From Rhizobium sp. TH135 (GTDB taxonomy: Bacteria > Pseudomonadota > Alphaproteobacteria > Rhizobiales > Rhizobiaceae), in NCBI RefSeq assembly GCF_002855515.1, contig NZ_PKRP01000003.1, forward strand, positions 720,264-784,263: 64,000 nt of DNA, given 5' to 3'. How positions within the stretch are numbered: position 1 is the first letter of the stretch; each line of letters opens with the position of its first letter. Under the pieces are notes generated by a model. The model searched no databases. It was not told the origin of the DNA and saw nothing but the letters and a program-made list of their open reading frames with translations. Position numbers and translations under genes: made by a program. Positions 27,126 to 34,693 of this stretch are shown piece after piece.

Positions 27126-29489
27126 TCAGTCGTTGCTCGACACGCCGGCCGGGCGGACCAGCGTGGTCACGCGGCGGATGGCGACGCGGCGGTTCTGCTG
27201 TTCGGCTGCTTCCGTGCGGATCTTCAGGAAGCGCTCGCCGTAACCCTGGACCGACATGTTTTCCGGCGGGATGCCGTAAACTTCGGTCAGGAGGTTGGCT
27301 ACGGTTTCCGCACGCTGGTCGGAAAGCACGAGGTTCGAACGATCCGAACCGACGGCATCCGTATGGCCTTCGATCAGGAAGACCTCGCCCGGATCCTTTT
27401 CAAGCAGCTGCTCCATCGCCTGCGCAACCTTACGCAGGGTACGAGCCTGCTCCAGCGGCACCTCGGCAGAACCCGACGGGAAGGTGATCGTATCGAGATC
27501 GATACGACGAACCTTGTCGCGGATACGGGCCGACGACTTCACTTCGTCGATCGAATAGACGCGCTCGACACGCTCGACCGGCGGGCGGGCGAGGAAGTCG
27601 TAGTAGTCACGATCCGGCGAACGCGTCGTGCTGACGATGTAGTCGTCGACCGGGATGGTCAGACGCATCGGCGGCAGGGACAGACCGACATCGACATACA
27701 TGGTCGGACGTTCGCTGTCAGCTTCCGGCGAATACATCAGGACGTATTCACGACCGCGCGGCGATATGCGCGAGCGAATGATGACGTCGCCGTAGCGATT
27801 GTAGACCGTGACCAGCTTGCTGCCGTCGGCACGTTCGATGGTCTCACGTGTACGGCCACGCGGGAGCTGCTCGTAGTAAGTCTCTTCCGCATCGTAGCGC
27901 AGACGCTGACGATCATCGCCGCGAACGATGATCCGGTTGCCGACATTGATGACTGTCCGGTTGTCGATCTGCTCGACGACACGGACTTCCGTGACCTGAT
28001 TGACCACGTTGTTCTGCACGATCGTGTTGTTGGTGACGTTATTGGTCACGTTGTTCGTGACATTGTTGGTCACCGTGCTGTTCGACACGTTGTTGGTCAC
28101 AGAGGTCGGCACTTCGAAGGTCGGCGCAGCATCGAGCGTCGTACCCTCTTCGGCGATCGTTGCCTGCATCGTCTCCTGGTCGGCGGCCGTCGTTTCGACC
28201 TGAGCCTCAGCATCGCTTTCCGGCGGAGGAGCGACGTCTTCCTGGGCACGCAGTTCGTTGCGCTGCTCGCGCACACCCTCGCCGCCTGAATTGTCGGCAT
28301 CCTTGTCGCTGTCGAGGACGGCAGCACCGTTTTCAACCGGCAGAACGACCGTCTCGGACGTCTGGGACGGATCCTCGGCGATGGCTTCCTTCTCTTCGGT
28401 CGTGCGGGTGTCGGTGATCTCCTGCACCGGCTGATCGGCCGGCGGTTCTACGGCAGGAACGAGAACCTGCTCGCCTTCCGGCTGGGCTTCGGCGGGCACT
28501 TCTTCACCGGTTGCCTGCTCTTCCGCGGGCTGCTCGTCGGTCGGCTGTTCAGCCTGATCGGCAGGCACTTCGCCTTCCGTTGTGGGCTCTTCGCCAGCGG
28601 CGTCCTGACCGGGGCGCAGTTCTTCCTCAGCCGCGGGAGCCTGCTCTTCGGTCTGCTCGGGTGCAGCCTCTTCCTCAGACGGCTGCTGTTCTTCAGCGGG
28701 CTGCTCTTCGGTTGGCTGTTCTTCGGCCGGCTGCTCCTCTTCGGTCGGCTGCGGTGCCGGAGGCGCGCACTCGTCCTCGGAGGCTGCCCGCGAACCATCG
28801 GCGCAGGTCACGGCCTGCGGTTCCTCGACCGGCTGCGTTTCTTCAGCCTGCTGCTGAGCTTCGGCTTCTGCTTCCGCAGCACGCTGGGCTTCCGCTTCGG
28901 CCTCGGCTGCGCGCTGGGCTTCGGCTTCTGCTTCGGCCTGCTGCTGAGCTTCCGCTTCAGCGGCGCGCTGTGCCTCGGCCTCTGCTTCCGCAGCGCGTTG
29001 GGCTTCGGCTTCTGCCTCGGCGGCACGCTGAGCCTCTGCCTCGGCTTCCGCCTGCTGCTGGGCTTCAGCTTCAGCAGCGCGTTGAGCTTCGGCTTCCGCT
29101 TCAGCGGCACGCTGTGCTTCGGCCTCAGCTTCCGCAGCACGCTGTGCCTCGGCTTCCGCCTCGGCAGCACGCTGGGCTTCCGCTTCGGCTTCAGCCTGAC
29201 GCTGCGCCTCTTCCGCAGCAGCACGCTGTGCCTCTTCCTCGGCCGCGCGCTGGGCTTCTGCTTCGGCAGCGGCCTGTGCGTCGCGGGCGGCGCAGGTTTC
29301 GGCATCGGCTGCTTCGCTACCGTCACTGCAGACCACGGCCTGGGCCAACTGGATCAGGGCCTCTTCCGCCTGGCGCGACTGATTCTGGCTCTCGCCCATG
29401 CTGCTGGTTGAAGCGATGACGGGCTGCCCCATCATCGCCACCGACAGCACGGGGATCGCAACCGTGGCCAGCAATCTATTTTTCAACAT
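27126..29489 (-). CDS. OmpA-type envelope protein with long Ala/Glu/Gln/Arg repeat
   Basis: This 787-residue secreted protein starts with a signal peptide (about residues 1-27). A highly repetitive Ala-Glu-Ala-Gln-Arg helix follows (about residues 69-215), then a Pro/Glu-rich acidic stretch (about 240-350). An Asn-rich TNNVTNN repeat sits around residue 465-500. The C-terminus (about 663-775) is an OmpA peptidoglycan-binding domain with FPSGSAEVPLEQ, LIEGHTDAVGSDRSN and SVQGYGE. The C-terminus therefore binds the cell wall while the repeats may span the periplasm. Two copies of a VVCSDGS/VTCADGS-type Cys segment flank the first repeat. AGGAAG lies just before the ATG. Confidence 0.88.
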   Translation of the reverse strand: MLKNRLLATVAIPVLSVAMMGQPVIASTSSMGESQNQSRQAEEALIQLAQAVVCSDGSEAADAETCAARDAQAAAEAEAQRAAEEEAQRAAAEEAQRQAEAEAEAQRAAEAEAEAQRAAEAEAEAQRAAEAEAEAQRAAEAEAQQQAEAEAEAQRAAEAEAEAQRAAEAEAEAQRAAEAEAQQQAEAEAEAQRAAEAEAEAQRAAEAEAEAQQQAEETQPVEEPQAVTCADGSRAASEDECAPPAPQPTEEEQPAEEQPTEEQPAEEQQPSEEEAAPEQTEEQAPAAEEELRPGQDAAGEEPTTEGEVPADQAEQPTDEQPAEEQATGEEVPAEAQPEGEQVLVPAVEPPADQPVQEITDTRTTEEKEAIAEDPSQTSETVVLPVENGAAVLDSDKDADNSGGEGVREQRNELRAQEDVAPPPESDAEAQVETTAADQETMQATIAEEGTTLDAAPTFEVPTSVTNNVSNSTVTNNVTNNVTNNVTNNTIVQNNVVNQVTEVRVVEQIDNRTVINVGNRIIVRGDDRQRLRYDAEETYYEQLPRGRTRETIERADGSKLVTVYNRYGDVIIRSRISPRGREYVLMYSPEADSERPTMYVDVGLSLPPMRLTIPVDDYIVSTTRSPDRDYYDFLARPPVERVERVYSIDEVKSSARIRDKVRRIDLDTITFPSGSAEVPLEQARTLRKVAQAMEQLLEKDPGEVFLIEGHTDAVGSDRSNLVLSDQRAETVANLLTEVYGIPPENMSVQGYGERFLKIRTEAAEQQNRRVAIRRVTTLVRPAGVSSND
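28845..29285 (-). repeat. In-gene repeat encoding Ala-Glu-Ala-Gln-Arg units
   Basis: The coding strand repeats near-identical units of AEAEAQRAA and AEAQQQAEAEA many times, with high third-base variation. This encodes a long charged helix. Such sequence is prone to length change between strains. Confidence 0.85.
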
Positions 29490-29846
29490 TCTTCCTGTTT
29501 CCTTCCCTACACATCGTAACCGACGGGATCCTTCGGACGATGACGTTCAATAACGAGGTCGACGACGCGTCCAGTCACTGCCGCCAAGCTAGGTTCCGCG
29601 TCATTAACCCTGCCTGAACGAGTTCGGACGTCTTTTGCTCCATAAGCCATGTTCGATGCCGTTCCGAAAGATTGTCAGCCCTTCACGGTCATCAACGCGT
29701 GCATTTTTTGCAAGCGACATTGTTTCCTGTTGATTTCGTCACTCAAACAAGACGAATATTGGGCCCAAGTGTGGCCGACCATGCCACACGATCACGGACA
29801 GCCGCCTCACAACAACAAACGGCGTCCACCCAACAGAGAGGATCCT
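29490..29846. other. 357-bp divergent promoter region
   Basis: No supported gene is seen. The region separates the OmpA-type gene from the amino-acid transporter genes. It contains a perfect 7-7-7 inverted repeat (GTGTGGC / GCCACAC) at 29769-29789, 57 bp before the binding-protein start, which may be an operator or a leader hairpin. An in-frame open stretch upstream of the binding-protein start has no ribosome-binding site. Confidence 0.5.
29769..29789. promoter_or_regulatory. Inverted repeat GTGTGGC-N7-GCCACAC before the binding-protein gene
   Basis: Both 7-base arms pair perfectly. The repeat lies between the likely promoter and the start of the amino-acid-binding protein. Operator or mRNA hairpin cannot be told apart from sequence alone. 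Confidence 0.4.
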
Positions 29847-30620
29847 ATGCGTATTCCGACACGTTTTCTGGCCGCAGCTTCGATCGCTGCCCTGTCGCTC
29901 TTTGCCGGCTCGGCCATGGCTCAAGAGAAGCTGATCATCGGCACCGAAGGCGCTTACCCGCCCTTCAACAACCTGGAAGCTGATGGCTCCCTCGTCGGCT
30001 TCGACATCGACATCGCCAAGGCGCTTTGCGAAGAAATGAAGGTCTCCTGCGAGTTCGTGACCCAGGATTGGGACGGCATCATCCCGGCGCTGCAGGCCAA
30101 GAAGTTCGACGCGATCATCGCTTCCATGTCGATCACGCCCGAGCGTCTCGAGAAGGTCGACTTCTCGAAGAAGTATTACAACACGCCGCCGGCCGTCGCC
30201 GTGCCGAAGGATTCGCCGATCACCGATCTAGCCGGCCTGAAGGGCAAGACGATCGGCGCGCAGTCTTCGACGACGCACGCCAACTACGCTGAAAAGCACA
30301 TGGCGGATTCCGAACTGAAGCTCTATCCGACCGCTGACGAATACAAGCTCGACCTCGAAGGCGGACGCGTGGACGCAGTCGTTGACGACATCGTCGTCCT
30401 GTCGGAGTGGCTGAAGTCGGACGCCGGCACCTGCTGCAAGATCCTGACCCCGCTCGAAGTGGACGTCGAGATCAACGGCGAAGGCGCAGGCATCGCAGTG
30501 CGCAAGGGTGAAACCGCGCTCGCAGACAAGTTCTCTGCCGCGATCGAAGCCATCCGCGCCAGCGGCAAGTATGCCGAAATCAACAAGAAATATTTCGATT
30601 TCGACGTCTACGGCAACTGA
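29847..30620 (+). CDS. Periplasmic polar amino-acid binding protein, ArgT/HisJ type
   Basis: This 257-residue solute-binding protein (family 3) has a signal peptide ending AGSAMAQE. The conserved blocks are GTEGAYPPFNNLEADGSLVGFDIDIA, QDWDGIIPALQAKKFDAIIASMSIT and DFSKKYYNTPPA. These fit the lysine/arginine/ornithine or histidine group, but the exact ligand is not determined. The ATG at 29847 follows AGAGG at 5-base spacing; the ORF extends 66 codons upstream without support. A terminator-like hairpin separates it from the permease genes, which would raise its level relative to them. Confidence 0.92.
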   Translation: MRIPTRFLAAASIAALSLFAGSAMAQEKLIIGTEGAYPPFNNLEADGSLVGFDIDIAKALCEEMKVSCEFVTQDWDGIIPALQAKKFDAIIASMSITPERLEKVDFSKKYYNTPPAVAVPKDSPITDLAGLKGKTIGAQSSTTHANYAEKHMADSELKLYPTADEYKLDLEGGRVDAVVDDIVVLSEWLKSDAGTCCKILTPLEVDVEINGEGAGIAVRKGETALADKFSAAIEAIRASGKYAEINKKYFDFDVYGN

Positions 30621-30646
30621 TCGCCGCATCGTCTAACGAAAACGAG

Positions 30647-30671
30647 TGGCGGAAGTCGAACACTTCCGCCA
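30647..30671 (+). terminator. Intercistronic terminator/attenuator after the binding-protein gene
   Basis: A perfect 10-bp stem (TGGCGGAAGT / ACTTCCGCCA, loop CGAAC) is followed at once by TTTT. Partial readthrough into the permease genes is the usual arrangement for binding-protein operons. Confidence 0.8.
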
Positions 30672-30731
30672 TTTTGCATTTGTACGGCATAACATCAAAA
30701 GGCGGGCAAACCGCCAAAGGGGAAAAAGCGA

Positions 30732-31535
30732 ATGGACAGTTTGTCCTCCGCGCTCGGTTCGATCTGGGCCTGGATCACCTACACCTTTGATCCATTCTGT
30801 GGCCCGGTGGGCGTCTTCCGGCTTCTGGCAGCCGATACGCTCGTTGCCTGCGGAGACGCAGGCTGGGGCGATGACATCGCCTTCGGCGTCAAGATTACGA
30901 TATCGCTGGCACTGGTGACCTTGCCGCTCGGCCTGATGCTCGGCTTTGCCATTGCGCTCGCTATGCAGTCGCATGAACGCAGCCTGCGGATGGCGGCAGG
31001 CATCTACACGACGATCTTCCGCGGCCTCCCGGAACTGCTGACCCTGTTCATCGTCTATTACGGCTTCCAGATCGCCTTGCAGTCTCTCATGACATGGCTC
31101 GGAAGCGAGCAGCGGATCGAGATCAACGCTTTCTTTGCCGGCATGCTTGCCCTGTCGGTCGTCTTTTCGTCCTACGCCTCCGAAGTGCTGCTCTCCGCCT
31201 TCCGTGCCATACCGAAAGGTCAATACGAAGCCGGCAGTGCTGTCGGCCTCTCCCGGCGCAAGACCATGTCGCTGGTCATCATCCCGCAATTGATCCGGAT
31301 AGCCCTGCCTGGCCTCAGCAATCTGTGGCTGGTGCTTCTCAAGGACACAGCACTCGTCTCGGTCATCGGCCTCACCGACATCCTGAGGCAGACCGGCGTC
31401 GCAGCACGAGTCACCAAGGAAGCCTTTCTCTTCTACGGGCTCGCCTGTCTTATCTATCTTGTGCTTGCGAGCATTTCGTCCGTGGGCTTGAACGCCATAT
31501 CGCGCTGGGCCAACCGTTCGGAGGCAAGCCGATGA
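30732..31535 (+). CDS. Amino-acid ABC transporter permease, HisQ type
   Basis: This 267-residue membrane protein has the MetI-like fold, with the EAA loop AFRAIPKGQYEAGSAVGLSRRKTM that contacts the ATPase. Residues about 20-50 carry an unusual loop with two Cys residues (FCGPVGVF, VACGDAGWGDD). AAGGGG precedes the ATG. It overlaps the next permease gene by 4 bp (ATGA). Confidence 0.92.
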   Translation: MDSLSSALGSIWAWITYTFDPFCGPVGVFRLLAADTLVACGDAGWGDDIAFGVKITISLALVTLPLGLMLGFAIALAMQSHERSLRMAAGIYTTIFRGLPELLTLFIVYYGFQIALQSLMTWLGSEQRIEINAFFAGMLALSVVFSSYASEVLLSAFRAIPKGQYEAGSAVGLSRRKTMSLVIIPQLIRIALPGLSNLWLVLLKDTALVSVIGLTDILRQTGVAARVTKEAFLFYGLACLIYLVLASISSVGLNAISRWANRSEASR

Positions 31536-32362
31536 GCCATGCGTTGGAAATCATCCCGGCTCGCCCAGCCCCCGCCGCCCGCGCCAGCAAGATCACCGGG
31601 ACGCGTGTGCTCGGCTATCTCCTGGTCGGCCTCTGGCTGGTTCTGGGTGCCGCCCTGCTCTGGTCCGTCGTGTCCAACTGGGACATCGAGAAGGTCAGCC
31701 GCTATGGCCCACGCTATCTGAACGGGCTGGCAACCACCCTCGCACTGACCGCGATCTCCATCACGCTCGGCGCTGTTCTCTCGGTCCCTGTCGCCTTTGC
31801 CCGTATGGCGAAGAACCCTGTTCTGAACGCGATCTCCTACACCTATGTCTACGTCTTCCGCAGCACGCCCATGCTGCTGCAGATCTTCCTGATCTATTAC
31901 GGCCTGGGCTCCTTCCGCCCGCAGATCGAAGCGGTCGGCCTGTGGTGGTTCTTCCGTGAGGCCTGGTACTGCGCGCTCTTCGCCATGACGCTGAACACGG
32001 CCGCCTATCAGGCGGAAATTCTGCGCGGCGCGATCGAAAGCGTGCCGCGCGGACAGACCGAGGGCGCAAAATCGCTCGGCCTGCCCACATCGGTGACGTT
32101 CTGGAAGATCATCCTGCCCCAGGCCCTGATCGTCGCCCTGCGCCCCTACGGCAACGAGATCATCTTCATGATCAAGGGTTCGGCGGTCGTCGCGGTCGTT
32201 ACCGTTCTCGACCTGATGGGCCAGACCCGCTACGCCTTCTCGCGGACCTTCGACTATCAGACCTATCTCTGGGCGGCGATCTTCTACCTCGCCATTGTCG
32301 AGACCCTGCGTCACACCTGGGCCGCCATCGAGGCCCGCCTCACACGGCATCTAAAGCGCTGA
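31532..32362 (+). CDS. Amino-acid ABC transporter permease, HisM type
   Basis: This 276-residue second permease forms a heterodimer with the gene before it. It has the EAA loop AIESVPRGQTEGAKSLGLPTS and the late membrane segment GNEIIFMIKGSAVVAVVTVLDLMGQTRY. The ATG overlaps the preceding stop. No ATP-binding subunit gene follows: a strong terminator ends the unit and the next gene is usg. Confidence 0.92.
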   Translation: MSHALEIIPARPAPAARASKITGTRVLGYLLVGLWLVLGAALLWSVVSNWDIEKVSRYGPRYLNGLATTLALTAISITLGAVLSVPVAFARMAKNPVLNAISYTYVYVFRSTPMLLQIFLIYYGLGSFRPQIEAVGLWWFFREAWYCALFAMTLNTAAYQAEILRGAIESVPRGQTEGAKSLGLPTSVTFWKIILPQALIVALRPYGNEIIFMIKGSAVVAVVTVLDLMGQTRYAFSRTFDYQTYLWAAIFYLAIVETLRHTWAAIEARLTRHLKR

Positions 32363-32373
32363 GTTTGGCACTC

Positions 32374-32397
32374 GGCCGCGACAGGCGTGTCGCGGCC
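32374..32397 (+). terminator. Terminator of the amino-acid transporter unit
   Basis: A perfect 10-bp GC stem (GGCCGCGACA / TGTCGCGGCC, loop GGCG) lies 12 bp after the HisM-type stop, without a strong T run. Confidence 0.65.
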
Positions 32398-32534
32398 AAA
32401 TCTGCATTAGGACTTCCTTCACAACGCGGTGTTTCCATGGTGGCAGGGCCCGCGTCGGTCGCGGCCCCGGTCGGTCGCGGAAGCGATATAACCGTCCGCG
32501 CCGATCCCCTGCCACGGGAGACGGAGCAACGGAC

Positions 32535-32801
32535 ATGAACAGCGAAATGGAACTGATGCTGAAGGGTTACGGGCTGACCACCGCCCAAATCCTCTATCGC
32601 CTGCCGGACCACCCTTCTCTGCTCCAGACCTATATCTGGCAGCATTACGATCTCGCTCCCGACTTTCCGGAGATGCGCGGCTTCCTGCGCTTCTGGCAGG
32701 ACAAGATCGAGGGACCGCTCCACTCGGTTACCTATGTGCACAAGAAGATGATCGCAGCCAGCGAATGGCGCTCACTGAAGGGCGAATTCATCCTTCACTG
32801 A
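32535..32801 (+). CDS. Usg family protein
   Basis: This 88-residue protein matches the Usg-like family of alphaproteobacteria. The conserved blocks are GYGLTTAQILYRLPDHPSLLQTYIWQ and DLAPDFPEMRGFLRFW, with EGPLHSV. In Caulobacter usg lies next to tryptophan genes; no trp genes are near here, and the biochemical function is unknown. GGAGCAACGG precedes the ATG. It stops 2 bp from the convergent DUF2270 gene. Confidence 0.85.
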   Translation: MNSEMELMLKGYGLTTAQILYRLPDHPSLLQTYIWQHYDLAPDFPEMRGFLRFWQDKIEGPLHSVTYVHKKMIAASEWRSLKGEFILH

Positions 32802-32803
32802 CG

Positions 32804-33541
32804 TCAGACATGCACCTCGCCATGGGCAAATTCGCCGTCGTCAGGTTCGCGACATACGACCGCGATGAGCAGCGAGGCATAGAACATGCCGACTAAGGCC
32901 AGAACGACGCCGCCATGCAGTGGCCCCAGATGGGCGTTTTCGACGAACTGCCAGACGCTGGTGACGAACTCGGCCGGGATCTCGGCCTGCTGCAGCTTGG
33001 GGCTTGAGATCTTCAGTGCCCAGGCGAGAAGCAGGATCAGATACATCCAGATGTAGTTTCGCCGGATGCGGCGGAAGAGTGCATCGCGGTAGCCGATGAG
33101 GAAAACCGGTTTGCGCAGGCTGGCGGCAATCGCTTGCGCCCAATCGGCCTTCAGCTCCGCCTGCGGGAAAAGCGCCTGTGCAAAGTAATGCCGCTCAAGC
33201 TGGCGTACACGTGCCCGGTAGACATCGAAAAAGCGATAGCGCCGCGCCTCGATCAGCAGGAATACAGAAATGAGCAGCATGGCGAACAGCACCACGCCGT
33301 GGTGGGAGGCCGGTGTCGAAAGCGATACCGACAGCAGACCCGCAACGACTGTCATCGACCAGTTGGACGTCCGGTCGATCCGGTCGCGCCAGCTCGTCAT
33401 CCGGCCAATCTCACCCCGGTAGTAGTGGATGATCATATTGGCCTTCTCAGCCGAATTGGCTGGCAAGGCGGGTGCGCGACGGGCGGGCGTTGCGCTTTCG
33501 AGCGGCAAGATGCCGGCTTTTTCCTGTGCGGTTTGTTCCAT
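32804..33541 (-). CDS. DUF2270 membrane protein
   Basis: This 245-residue protein has four likely membrane helices. Two are around residues 65-105 and two near residues 165-185 and 210-230. The conserved core is MIIHYYRGEIGRMTSWRDRIDRTSNW followed by ARRYRFFDVYRARVRQLERHYFAQ, typical of DUF2270. Function unknown. I chose the ATG at 33541, which has GGAG at 6-base spacing, over ATGs 4 and 20 codons earlier. Confidence 0.85.
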   Translation of the reverse strand: MEQTAQEKAGILPLESATPARRAPALPANSAEKANMIIHYYRGEIGRMTSWRDRIDRTSNWSMTVVAGLLSVSLSTPASHHGVVLFAMLLISVFLLIEARRYRFFDVYRARVRQLERHYFAQALFPQAELKADWAQAIAASLRKPVFLIGYRDALFRRIRRNYIWMYLILLLAWALKISSPKLQQAEIPAEFVTSVWQFVENAHLGPLHGGVVLALVGMFYASLLIAVVCREPDDGEFAHGEVHV

Positions 33542-33666
33542 GCTTGGCTCCATACCCGAAAAACACCAAGAGGTCGTCCTCTGTTCCGTTTTCATTGCCA
33601 AGCAGCGCCCGACCGGCTAGACGACCGGCAAAGGCCGGCAGCCGGCCACGGAAACAGGAGCCTCAC

Positions 33667-34485
33667 ATGGCCAAGATCGACGAAGAAGCCCTGGCGGAAG
33701 CCTATAACCGCGCACTCGCCCTCGAAAAGGCCGGCGACATCGATGCAGCCGTGAAGGCTTACGAAGAAGTCCTCGCCATCGACCCCGACGACCATGGCGG
33801 TGCTTCGGTCCGCATTGCCGCGCTTGGACGCGGAGAAGCCCCACCCAAGGCACCCGATGCCTATGTCGAGACGCTTTTCGACCAGCATGCGGACGCGTTC
33901 GAGGACATCCTTGTCGAACAGCTCGGCTACACCGTGCCGATGATGGTGCGCCAGCGCCTCCAGGCGCTTGAGCTCGGCCCCTTCAAGCGCCTGCTCGATC
34001 TCGGCTGCGGCACCGGCCTGACCGGTGGTGCGCTGCGCGACATGGTGGACGACATGACGGGCATCGACATCTCCGAGAAGATGGTCGAGATCGCCCATGA
34101 AAAGGATCTCTATGAGACCCTCTACGTCGCCGAACTCGAGGACTTCCTCGAAGACAACGACGACGAAGCCTTCGACCTGGTGACCGCGACCGATGTGCTG
34201 CCCTATCTCGGCGCACTGGAACCGCTCTTCTTCGGCGCCGCCGAGAACATGACCGCAGGCGGCATCTTCGTTTTCTCGTCGGAGACAAGGCCCGCAGACG
34301 TGATGGCAGACCGCCCCTTCATGGTCGGACCGCATCAGCGCTTCGTCCATGCCGAGACCTATGTGCGCGAGCGCCTGGCCGCCACCGGCTTCGAATTGGT
34401 CGAGATTACCGACATCAACGTCCGCATGCAGGACGGTGAACCGTCGCCTGGCCATCTGGTTGTTGCGAAAAAGAAAGGAAACTAA
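33667..34485 (+). CDS. SAM-dependent methyltransferase with N-terminal TPR
   Basis: This 272-residue cytosolic protein begins with one or two TPR-like helices (residues about 5-45, YNRALALEKAGDIDAAVKAYEEVLAIDP). A class I methyltransferase domain follows, with motif I LLDLGCGTGLTGG, an acidic GIDISEKM loop and FDLVTATDVLPYLG. The substrate is unknown; this TPR-methyltransferase arrangement is common in rhizobia. AGGAG precedes the ATG at 33667. The next gene starts 92 bp downstream behind a hairpin. Confidence 0.88.
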   Translation: MAKIDEEALAEAYNRALALEKAGDIDAAVKAYEEVLAIDPDDHGGASVRIAALGRGEAPPKAPDAYVETLFDQHADAFEDILVEQLGYTVPMMVRQRLQALELGPFKRLLDLGCGTGLTGGALRDMVDDMTGIDISEKMVEIAHEKDLYETLYVAELEDFLEDNDDEAFDLVTATDVLPYLGALEPLFFGAAENMTAGGIFVFSSETRPADVMADRPFMVGPHQRFVHAETYVRERLAATGFELVEITDINVRMQDGEPSPGHLVVAKKKGN

Positions 34486-34516
34486 ATCCTGGATTGTAAT
34501 TTCCACTGGAGATTGC

Positions 34517-34693
34517 ATGCGATTAGTGGCCAGCAAATACCAAGTCACTAGGCTTCCCCCAAGAAAAGGGGGAAGCCATGCAAACAGAAGTTGCCGCGCA
34601 AGCCATTTCCGACCCGTCCATGGCATGGACATTGGTCGCCGCATTTTCGATAGCCTTCATCACGATCTTCGCCCTGATCTTCGGGCGATATGA
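34517..34693 (+). other. Possible upstream overlapping ORF that crosses the gating hairpin
   Basis: An ATG at 34517 with GGAG at 5-base spacing opens a 58-codon frame. It runs through the whole hairpin at 34551-34577 and ends 115 bp inside the membrane-protein gene in another frame. The peptide is basic and Arg/His-rich and looks non-functional. If translated, the ribosome would open the hairpin and free the downstream ribosome-binding site. Confidence 0.25.
34551..34577 (+). promoter_or_regulatory. Perfect hairpin sequestering a ribosome-binding site
   Basis: GGCTTCCCCC (34551-34560) pairs exactly with GGGGGAAGCC (34568-34577) around the loop AAGAAAA, and the ATG begins at the next base. 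The right arm is the only purine-rich, Shine-Dalgarno-like sequence for the gene, so the folded RNA should block translation. It could instead be read as a terminator of the methyltransferase gene, but there is no T run. Confidence 0.6.

Noticed and set aside
28845..29285. CRISPR-like repeat array
   Set aside because: The repeats are contiguous, in frame and encode a helical protein segment; there are no unique spacers or cas genes.
28511..29419. Arg/Leu-rich frame opposite the OmpA-type repeat
   Set aside because: Its repetitive sequence is the antisense of the Ala/Glu/Gln repeat; no start signal.
34551..34577. Intrinsic terminator of the methyltransferase gene
   Set aside because: No T run follows; the right arm is instead the ribosome-binding site of the next gene. 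It could still reduce transcription, so the alternative is kept in the finding.
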